Source: an uncultured bacterium (lineage in GTDB: Bacteria; Cyanobacteriota; Vampirovibrionia; Gastranaerophilales; Gastranaerophilaceae). From it: a DNA stretch of 39,620 bases. Under the pieces are notes generated by a model. It was not told where the DNA came from. It saw only the letters and a program-made list of their open reading frames with translations, and ran no database searches. Every line of letters starts with the position of its first letter. Positions within the stretch are counted from its first letter, which is position 1. Position numbers and translations under genes: made by a program. Below, piece after piece: positions 32,813 through 39,620 of the stretch. The stretch is taken from contig CACXCI010000023.1 of NCBI GenBank assembly GCA_902766105.1, positions 1 through 39,620 on the forward strand. Reading direction: 5' to 3'.

Positions 32813-34180
32813 TTGTTTGAAAAATTCACTGAAAAAGCTGTTAATGTAATAGTTGAGGCTCAAAATATTGCTATATATGACCATTCTGATAAGGTATTGG
32901 CTGAACACATGCTTTTAGCACTGGTTAAAGAAACTAAAGGTTTTTGTGCAAAAATTTTTAAAAACTACAATATAACCTATGAACGATTGGCTCAGGAAAT
33001 TTATATGAGTATACATATAGAAGAGGCTGATTTAACCTTTTCTGTTTCGTTCAGCGAAGATTTTAAACGAATTTTGGTTAATGCTCTGAATTTGATTGAA
33101 AAATCGGGTAATCCTACCGTTCATTATGAACATCTTGTTTTGGCGGCCATTACTGATGAAAAAGCAAAACTGTATTCCTATTTGGAAAATCTTGGTTTTG
33201 ATTTAGAAAAATCCCTGCCATTGATAGAAAAGCTTGTACAAAGAAAAGTGAAAAAAGATTATCACCCTGAGCTTGATGAAAATAAAGAGCCGGAAATAAA
33301 TTTAACTCAAGAAACAGATTCTTTGTTCGATAATGAAAAATCAGCAAAAGTGTTTGAAAGAGCCGTTTCCAAACTTTCAACATCAAACTATGAAATTATG
33401 GGAACAGAGCAAATAATTTCTTCAATTTTGGAAGATAAGGAATCCGATTTGGCAAAAATATTATCTGATTTTGGAATTACGGCGGAAATTTTTGAAGAAA
33501 AATTATCACAGGTTAATTCTCGTCAGGCAGAATATGAGGGCAGACAAATTGTGTTTACACCAAATGCCTTTAGCGCAATGAGTTTGGCGCTGCAAACAGC
33601 AAAAGAGCTTGGTTCATCAGAGGTTCTTCCTGAACACATGATTTTAGGTTTGTTAAAGACTAAAAAAGGTGTTGCGTATAATATTTTCAAAGAGCTTCAT
33701 ATTAATGATGATGATTTGGCACACGGTATTATTAAACCTATAGAAAAACAAATGCCGGAAACTCTTACTATCTTGCGTCTTGCGAAACAAGAAGCACGCA
33801 GAATAGGTAGAGGTGTTGTCGGAACAGAAATGTTTTTGCTTGGTATAATAGGAGAAGCGACCGGTATTGGTGCAGTTGTTTTGAATGAACTTGAAATTAA
33901 TATTAAAGATGCTCGTATAATTGTTGAACGTATAATCGGCGGGGCAAACGAGTATACAGACAACGAGGTTGTATTTACCAAAAGGGCAAAAAGAGTTCTT
34001 GAAACTGCGTGGGAACATGCAAAAAAACAAAACAAAACAAAAATTGAATCGTCAGACTTGTTGTGGGCAATAACAACTGAGCCGACATCTTTGGCTATGC
34101 AGGCTTTAGAACAGCTTGGAACTGATGTTGTTGAAATCAGAGAAGGTATTAAAAAGCATACAAGTGTAGATAAAGCATAG
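32813..34180 (+). CDS. Free-standing protein of three Clp_N (ClpC-type) domains, no ATPase
   Basis: The 455-aa protein is made only of ClpA/ClpC N-domain repeats: about 2-145, 172-305 and 312-448, each formed of two copies of a helical motif. Unit 1 opens FEKFTEKAVNVIVEAQ and unit 2 has LPEHMILGLLKTKKGVA. Unit 3 (RLAKQEARRIGRGVVGTEMF, then INIKDARIIVERIIGG) is closest to cyanobacterial ClpC. No Walker A or B motif follows. Clp_N domains recognise substrates and adaptors, so a decoy, adaptor or assembly role is plausible. It starts at TTG 32813 with AAGGA eight bases upstream; no ATG fits better. Confidence 0.87.
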   Translation: MFEKFTEKAVNVIVEAQNIAIYDHSDKVLAEHMLLALVKETKGFCAKIFKNYNITYERLAQEIYMSIHIEEADLTFSVSFSEDFKRILVNALNLIEKSGNPTVHYEHLVLAAITDEKAKLYSYLENLGFDLEKSLPLIEKLVQRKVKKDYHPELDENKEPEINLTQETDSLFDNEKSAKVFERAVSKLSTSNYEIMGTEQIISSILEDKESDLAKILSDFGITAEIFEEKLSQVNSRQAEYEGRQIVFTPNAFSAMSLALQTAKELGSSEVLPEHMILGLLKTKKGVAYNIFKELHINDDDLAHGIIKPIEKQMPETLTILRLAKQEARRIGRGVVGTEMFLLGIIGEATGIGAVVLNELEINIKDARIIVERIIGGANEYTDNEVVFTKRAKRVLETAWEHAKKQNKTKIESSDLLWAITTEPTSLAMQALEQLGTDVVEIREGIKKHTSVDKA

Positions 34181-34546
34181 TAATGACATATTATATTTAC
34201 CCCTAAAAAGTAGGTCGGCGTTGCCACGCCGACAAAGTATAGCAGGTTTGGTGAAACCCAACAATTTTCTCCCCTAATGGGGAGATAAAGAGGGGTGCTG
34301 TCTTATGATTTATAGTACGTTCCCCACCTACCCTCCCTAACGAGGGAGGGAACATGTCATTCTGAGCGTATGCGAGGAATCCAGCTTTTGTAAATTCAAC
34401 TCATACCTCACTCTACCCCTCTCCTATTCTTTAGGAGAGGGAATTATCATTAATACCAATTACTACCCCTAAAAAAGTCTGCGAGAAACTCGCAGACAGA
34501 AACGTTAAGTATTTAGTGCCTAAGGCACTGTTTTATTAAGTTTTTT
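34181..34546. repeat. Cluster of palindromic repeat hairpins, no gene
   Basis: This gap between convergent operons is almost entirely hairpins. GTCGGCGT/ACGCCGAC (34214-34233), GGTTT/AAACC (34245-34258), CTCCCC/GGGGAG (34269-34284), CCCTCCCT/AGGGAGGG (34331-34350), a TCATTCTGA repeat (34357-34381), CCCTCTCCT/AGGAGAGGG (34417-34441), GTCTGCGAG/CTCGCAGAC (34477-34497) and AGTGCC/GGCACT (34515-34529). The last is followed by GTTTTATT and could terminate the plus operon. Confidence 0.8.
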
Positions 34547-36490
34547 CTAAAACCAATGAATATACTCGTTATTAATGCTTGTAATAACAAGCTGTGTTTT
34601 TAAACCAACTTTATAAGATTTTTTGTATTTTATATTATTTTCATCCAATTTTTTGAATATAAGATTTGCAGTATTTTTCTCCCCTTGTCTTTCTGCATCA
34701 TCAAGGACAATAACAAAATCTTGTGCCAAATTTTGTGGTATCAATTCAAGAATATTTGTCCTTGGATAAGTTCTGCTATAACCAAATGGTCCATCAATTA
34801 TTACCAAATCAAATCTTTTATCTTGAACAATATCATCTAATGAATCATATTTATCAGATTCAACATCATTTAGAATAAATTTGACTAAATCTTTATGGTG
34901 AACTTGAATATTACTTGTTAAATTTAATTTTTGACAAAAAATATTAATCCAATCTTGATTATGCTCTACAACATTTAGACAAGAATCTTGATAAAAATTC
35001 GCATATTGGCTTGTTAATTTTGTTGTTTGACCAAGCCCCATTTCAAGTATATTTTGGGGTTTAATTTCGTCCAGTATTTTAAATAAAATAAAAATAAATG
35101 AATAATTAGCTGCCCCAAGAGTTAATGTAAAATCTTGTTTTTTTAGCCAAGGAGAATTTTCTGTACAATTTTTCATAACCTCAGCATACATAATTTCTTT
35201 TGATCTGATTTGTAAATCATTAGAAATAGTTTTTATTTGGCTTATTTCTTTTGTTGTGAGCGAAATATCTTGTTGTAAATTATTAATATATTTATTTTGT
35301 TGTTCAAGTTTTTGCTCTTGTTGAGATAATTTTACTGCTGCTTGAGAAATCTGTTCTTGCTGCTGTGATATTAATATTGAAGATTGAGAAATTTGTTCTT
35401 GTAATTTTTTTATTACTTTTTTCTGGGATTGAACAGATTTTAATATTTTGTCAATTTTTTCATTTTTCTTTTTTTCTTCTTGGCGTTTGATAAGCTTCTT
35501 ACTTTTGAATTTGAACTTAATGCCAAAAATTGTGATAACCTTGCGCACACCCTCGTTTTTAATTGAAAACATTTTTTCAAATATATTTTCCGGTCGTTTA
35601 ATTTTTTTTAAAAATTCAGGATTATATATTTTACAAAATTCCTTTATTGATTTGTAATACTGTCTTTTATATATTTCATCATATTTATTATAGTTGTTTA
35701 CAACTGTATTACTATAAGATTTTTGGTATTGACTATAGATTTTTTTATCAATCTTTATTGATTGTAAATAATCTAAAACCATCCCTGCTATTTTTACAAA
35801 GTCAAGGTGATTTTTTGCCCAATTTTGAGTAATAGATTGGCTGTGAATACGTCTAAAATATAATGTATCTTTTAAGATTCCACATTTTTGAGCATTCATT
35901 AATGCTTTGCAAAAAAATACATTATCTTCAAAACATAAATGTGGTGGAAACTCGATATTATAATCTTTTAAAAATGAATGTTTATATATTGTTAGACAAG
36001 AACTAACTGCCATTTTTGTTATGAAATTAGTACACTCTTTATAGTTAAAACAATCTGTACTAAAATCTTCAGGTAAATATCTGAATTCATAATACGGATT
36101 ACCTAAAATCTCTCTTGTCATATTATCAAAATTTGTACCCCCAAAAGACAGCATATCTAAATCATTTTCTTTTGCTTTTTGATATAGCTTTTCCAAAGTA
36201 TCTTGTCTTATATAATCATCCGAATCGACGCACAAAACATATTCACCTGTTGCAATTTTTAAGGCATTATTACGAGAACAAGCTAACCCTTGATTTTCTT
36301 GTGTTATGATTTTTATTCTACTATCTTTTTGAGCATATTCTTCTAAAATTTGAGAACAGCCATCATCAGAACCATCATTTACACAGATAATTTCAATATC
36401 TTTTAGAGTCTGATTAACAACTGAATCTAAACACTCTCTTAGGTATCTTTCAACATTATATACAGCGATAATCAAACTAATTTTAGGCAT
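34547..36490 (-). CDS. GT2 glycosyltransferase fused to a coiled coil and a methyltransferase-like domain
   Basis: The 647-aa protein has three parts. The GT2 domain is at about 1-240 (ISLIIAVYNVERYLRECLDS, IEIICVNDGSDDG, VDSDDYI). A linker ends in the shared VRKVITIFGIKFKFKSKKL motif, followed by a Gln-rich coiled coil (about 335-440). The C-terminal domain (about 455-647) has a SAM-methyltransferase-like fold: PQNILEMGLGQTTKL, VVEHNQDW, FDLVIIDGPFG and VIVLDDAERQG. It would act on a surface-glycan lipid intermediate at the cytoplasmic face. Whether the last domain binds SAM is unproven. AAGGAG precedes ATG 36490, which overlaps the epimerase stop by 8 bases. Confidence 0.88.
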   Translation of the reverse strand: MPKISLIIAVYNVERYLRECLDSVVNQTLKDIEIICVNDGSDDGCSQILEEYAQKDSRIKIITQENQGLACSRNNALKIATGEYVLCVDSDDYIRQDTLEKLYQKAKENDLDMLSFGGTNFDNMTREILGNPYYEFRYLPEDFSTDCFNYKECTNFITKMAVSSCLTIYKHSFLKDYNIEFPPHLCFEDNVFFCKALMNAQKCGILKDTLYFRRIHSQSITQNWAKNHLDFVKIAGMVLDYLQSIKIDKKIYSQYQKSYSNTVVNNYNKYDEIYKRQYYKSIKEFCKIYNPEFLKKIKRPENIFEKMFSIKNEGVRKVITIFGIKFKFKSKKLIKRQEEKKKNEKIDKILKSVQSQKKVIKKLQEQISQSSILISQQQEQISQAAVKLSQQEQKLEQQNKYINNLQQDISLTTKEISQIKTISNDLQIRSKEIMYAEVMKNCTENSPWLKKQDFTLTLGAANYSFIFILFKILDEIKPQNILEMGLGQTTKLTSQYANFYQDSCLNVVEHNQDWINIFCQKLNLTSNIQVHHKDLVKFILNDVESDKYDSLDDIVQDKRFDLVIIDGPFGYSRTYPRTNILELIPQNLAQDFVIVLDDAERQGEKNTANLIFKKLDENNIKYKKSYKVGLKTQLVITSINNEYIHWF

Positions 36491-37415
36491 TTACATATCT
36501 CCTTTTGCTGAAAAATATTATCGTTTTACTTAAACCTTCTTCCAAACTCGTACCAGGTTCAAATCTTAGCAATTTTTTTGCTTTTTTGTTATCTAACACA
36601 CTTCTATATATATCCCCTATGCGCTCTGGGGTATAATGCGGTTTTAACTTGTATGCGGTAAAATTTTTAATTATTTCAAACAATTCATTGATTGTACATT
36701 CCGTATTGGCGGAGATATTTATCGTTTCATTGCAAATATCTGATTTAAGCCCAAGCAATATGGCATTTACTATATCTTTTACATAAATAAAATCTCTCGT
36801 TTGATTCCCTGTTCCATTTATTTCAACAGGCAAATTTGAAATCATTCTATCTATAAATATTGAAACAACCCCTGCTTCACCTTTACTATCCTGTCTTGGA
36901 CCATACACATTTGAAAACCTGTATATCAAATAATCAATACCGGAAATTTTTATATATTCTTCCATTGCATGTTTTGAAATTGCATATGGAGATAAATAAA
37001 ATGTCGGATGAGTTTCATCAACCGGATAATATTGTGGACTTCCATATAAGGCTGCTGATGATGAGGCAATTATTTTTTTTACATTATATTTTTTTGCCAA
37101 CTCTATAATATTAATTGATCCGATAATATTATTATGAGCATCCTCTAACGGTATTCGATTGGATACACTGACAGATACCTGCGCTGCCAAATGTATAATA
37201 ACATCTATATTATTTTCTATAAAAATTCTTTCCGTATCGCTTGATGCAATATCTAGTTGATAATACTTGGCTTTTTCATTTTTATATTTTGGACTGACAA
37301 TATCTGCAACGATTACGTTATACCCACTTTGGCACAATAAATCTACCGTATGTGAACCGATAAACCCACACCCGCCTGTTACCAAAATCGTCTTTTTTAG
37401 ATTACTGTTGTGCAT
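36483..37415 (-). CDS. NAD-dependent sugar epimerase/dehydratase (extended SDR)
   Basis: The 310-aa protein has TGGCGFIGSHTVD for NAD binding, IIHLAAQVSV, SSSAALYG and the catalytic YAISK. Its RFSNVYGPRQ and TRDFIYVKD are typical of UDP-sugar 4-epimerases. The likely role is nucleotide-sugar conversion (for example UDP-Glc to UDP-Gal) for the surrounding glycosyltransferases; the exact sugar cannot be read. The ATG lies inside the previous gene (14-bp overlap) with AAAGGA upstream. Confidence 0.92.
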   Translation of the reverse strand: MHNSNLKKTILVTGGCGFIGSHTVDLLCQSGYNVIVADIVSPKYKNEKAKYYQLDIASSDTERIFIENNIDVIIHLAAQVSVSVSNRIPLEDAHNNIIGSINIIELAKKYNVKKIIASSSAALYGSPQYYPVDETHPTFYLSPYAISKHAMEEYIKISGIDYLIYRFSNVYGPRQDSKGEAGVVSIFIDRMISNLPVEINGTGNQTRDFIYVKDIVNAILLGLKSDICNETINISANTECTINELFEIIKNFTAYKLKPHYTPERIGDIYRSVLDNKKAKKLLRFEPGTSLEEGLSKTIIFFSKRRYVNA

Positions 37416-38535
37416 TTATCAATTCCTTTACAGCTTTTAATTCTTTACTTAACTTTTTAATTTTTTTGTCCAAATCGTTATAACGTTTTTTCTCAACCAA
37501 TTTTTTGCTTTTTATTTTTAACTTGATACCCAAAATACTAACAACTTTATGTATGCCTTCATTTCGTATTGACAATATAAAATTATCCTTTTTTGTGATT
37601 TTAATAATTTGTTTATACCTATTTTTTAATTCGGGATATTTATTTAACTTGTCTTGAAGTTTTATTTTTTGCCCCCAAAATATAAATTCATTAATAAATG
37701 ATTTTTGTATTTTTTTATTTAAAATTCGATTTGAGTGATAATATGCCTGATTGAGAACAAAAATACAAAATTCTTTTTCTATTTCAGGCAAAACTTCTAA
37801 TTTATTCAAAAAATTATAAACAGATACAAAAAACTTAAAAACATCAAATACTTTTTCTGAATTTTTAGACGATGACATTATAGAATCTGTTCTGTCACAC
37901 CTATATATGTATAGCCTTTCATCTAGAAAAACAATTGTACTTGCTAAAATTATTGATTTTACATGAGGGACAACGTCTTCAAAATATACACCTTCTTCAT
38001 AGAATAGATCATTTTTTATAAAAAACTCTCTATTATAAAATTTAAGAACGGCACCAAATCTTTCAAATATTGAGGATTTTATGTCTTTGTAAGTACACAA
38101 CTTATTTATGCAATCACCATACAAAGATAAACCAAAATAATCATCTATTATATACTCTTTTGATTGCTCTTCATATTTTTTCAACCCATAAATACAGATA
38201 TCCGCATCTACAAGAGTAATTTTATTGTACAATTTTTCTAAACAATCAACTAAAATCCAATCATCAGAATCAATGAAAAATAAATATGGTGCATGTGCAT
38301 TTTTTATACCTGTGTTGCGTGCACCACCAAGTCCTTTATTTTCTTGATGTATAACTTTTATTCTGTCATCTTTTGCAGCATATTCTTTTAAAATATTCAC
38401 AGAATTATCTGTTGAGCCGTCATCTATGCAGATTATTTCGATATCTTTTAGTGTCTGATTAACCACGCTATCAAGGCATTGTTTTAAATAATTCTCAACA
38501 TTATATACAGGTATAATTACACTAACCTTAGGCAT
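37402..38535 (-). CDS. Family 2 glycosyltransferase
   Basis: The 377-aa protein has VSVIIPVYNVENYLKQCLDS, IEIICIDDGSTDN and the metal-binding FIDSDDWIL. A helical domain follows, and the end is the shared motif GIHKVVSILGIKLKIKSKKL plus a short coiled coil. It transfers one sugar to a glycan acceptor in the cytosol; the specificity is unknown. GAGGGAG precedes ATG 38535, which directly abuts the stop of the upstream GT2. That upstream GT2 shares this C-terminal motif at DNA level. Confidence 0.93.
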   Translation of the reverse strand: MPKVSVIIPVYNVENYLKQCLDSVVNQTLKDIEIICIDDGSTDNSVNILKEYAAKDDRIKVIHQENKGLGGARNTGIKNAHAPYLFFIDSDDWILVDCLEKLYNKITLVDADICIYGLKKYEEQSKEYIIDDYFGLSLYGDCINKLCTYKDIKSSIFERFGAVLKFYNREFFIKNDLFYEEGVYFEDVVPHVKSIILASTIVFLDERLYIYRCDRTDSIMSSSKNSEKVFDVFKFFVSVYNFLNKLEVLPEIEKEFCIFVLNQAYYHSNRILNKKIQKSFINEFIFWGQKIKLQDKLNKYPELKNRYKQIIKITKKDNFILSIRNEGIHKVVSILGIKLKIKSKKLVEKKRYNDLDKKIKKLSKELKAVKELINAQQ

Positions 38536-39620
38536 TTATACTCCCTCTTTTTCTTTTATTAAACTTTTTAATTCTGCAAACTCTTTTATTATTTTGTTCA
38601 AGCGCTTTTCAAGTTTTTTGTACCGCTCACGTTCTACAAGTTTTTTGCTTTTTATTTTTAACTTGATTCCCAAAATACAAATAACCTTATGAACTCCGAT
38701 ATTTTGTATTGAAAAGATATTTTTAAGATAATTCCTTCTTTTTTCAATTTGGTCATTCTTAAGATTTATCGCCCGCTTTGTCCAATATTTTTCAGGTAAA
38801 AATTTATAAAGTTTTAATGTCCAATAATCTTTTAATTTTGGCTCATTTACTTTGCCTATTTCGTAATTAAAACAGGCTTTTACTTTTTTATAAAAAGTTT
38901 CACTCAATAACTCAAAATCTTGTTTGCTAATATCTTTTTTTATAGCTTTAAATGCCTGTAATATACAATAAACATATTTACCCCTTGTCGCTGTCGTACA
39001 AGAATGCTCCGTTCGCCATGTTAATAGGGTTTCGTTCAAAAATGTTATGGAATTTGCCTTAACTAAAGTTATATAATTGAAATAAACATCATTACAGGTT
39101 TTTAGATTTTGAAATTTTATTTTTTTGTCCTTAATAAAAGAAGCTTTATATATTTTTGACCAAGCCGGAACATTACAAAACTGAAAAAACACCTTAGGGA
39201 TATCGTATTTATTAAAAGTTTCTTTATTTGGAATATTCAATATAGAATTTTCCCAATCACAAGGTTCAAATATACCTGTAGTTTGATGATATTTACCATT
39301 TTTAAATACGCATATTTCAGCATTTGTTTCTGTAATTTTCTTGTATAATTTTTCAAAAGCATCTAATTCTAAATAGTCATCACTATCGATAAAATAAAGA
39401 TATTCACCGTTTGCAATTTCTAAACCCTTATTGCGAGCAGTTGCCGCCCCATTATTTTTTTTGCTGTATTATTTTCATTCGACTATCTTTTGAGGCATAT
39501 TCTTGCAAAATTTTTAATGAGTTATCAGTGGAGCCGTCATCTATGCAGATTATTTCTATATCTTTAAGTGTCTGATTAACTACGCTATCCAAACATTGTC
39601 TTAAATATTTCTCAACATTA
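38536..39620 (-). pseudogene. Family 2 glycosyltransferase with a +1 frameshift in an A8/T8 run; runs off the window
   Basis: The 5' part is outside the window. Reading from 39619, residues (NVEKYLRQCLDSVVNQTLKD, IEIICIDDGSTDN, RMKIIQQK) match a GT2 N-domain and stop at 39454-39452. Immediately downstream, in another frame, NNGAATARNKGLEIANGEYL and YFIDSDDYLELD continue the same GT2 to 38536, with the family tail GVHKVICILGIKLKIKSKKL. One extra base in the 8-T run at 39455-39462 accounts for the shift. This can be a pseudogene, a phase-variable gene or a sequencing error. The gene otherwise looks intact. Confidence 0.85.

Noticed and set aside
33697-34227. Minus-strand open frame of 176 codons opposite the Clp_N gene
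   Set aside because: It is antisense to a well-supported Clp_N coding region, has no recognisable motif and no ribosome site, and is Ser/Ile-rich in the way of a shadow frame.
34181-34546. CRISPR array in the hairpin cluster
   Set aside because: The palindromes are different from one another, with no constant repeat and no regular spacers, and there are no cas genes.
1-39620. tRNA, rRNA, insertion sequence or prophage genes
   Set aside because: None found on reading both strands; no transposase, integrase or phage structural motif appears in the coding frames.

Overview
The window is AT-rich, densely coded bacterial chromosome with short intergenic gaps and no mobile element, tRNA, rRNA or CRISPR array. 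The gene set is Gram-negative-like: DnaK, a group-2 sigma factor, RmuC, Lgt plus a lipoprotein, ComF, NagZ, RibE/RibBA, GltA, GlyA, RuvX and a WecA/MraY-family transferase. Two features suggest a non-photosynthetic relative of cyanobacteria (Gastranaerophilales / 'Melainabacteria', gut type): cyanobacterial-ClpC-like Clp_N repeats, and several membrane-associated families I do not recognise from well-studied bacteria. This placement is an inference from gene style, not from a search.

Layout. 1-1730: the 3' end of dnaK, a terminator/repeat spacer, and a stand-alone GatD-like glutamine amidotransferase. 1795-6049: a divergent sigma factor and membrane-anchored thioredoxin, then two tandem, apparently related hydrophobic proteins of unknown function. 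6114-12312 (minus): TPR proteins, an MBL-fold hydrolase, a metallophosphoesterase, a DUF805 membrane protein, RmuC and a small XRE regulator. 12454-17816 (plus): GltA, a DUF805-like protein, an exported protein, ComF, a small protein and a glycosyltransferase with a beta-rich N-terminus. 17817-21888 (minus): an unknown Pro/Gln-rich protein, then ribE-ribBA-GNAT. 22020-28442 (plus): a secreted serine hydrolase, an unknown, NagZ, an anchored unknown, GlyA, a WecA-like transferase, and a glycine-zipper protein behind a structured leader. 28527-30135 (minus): a lipoprotein, Lgt and a 50-aa protein. 30254-34180 (plus): one operon with a free ClpX zinc domain, a helical 531-aa protein, RuvX, a DUF1292 protein and a free triple Clp_N protein. 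34181-34546: a cluster of hairpin repeats. 34547-39620 (minus): a surface-glycan cluster of three related GT2 enzymes and a sugar epimerase; the GT2 at the window edge is frameshifted in a homopolymer.

Main observations. (1) Five genes share an extended -10 box (TGN plus a TATAAT-like hexamer) exactly 6 nt before the ATG and have no Shine-Dalgarno, which predicts leaderless transcripts. (2) One operon encodes both substrate/adaptor-binding N-domains of the Clp unfoldases (ClpX zinc domain; ClpC Clp_N) without any ATPase. (3) The leader at 27731-27878 has an anti-SD segment that can pair either with the SD or with an upstream anti-anti-SD, the layout of a translational switch. (4) The edge GT2 has a +1 shift in an 8-base run. 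(5) The WecA-like gene seems to start at a non-NTG codon.
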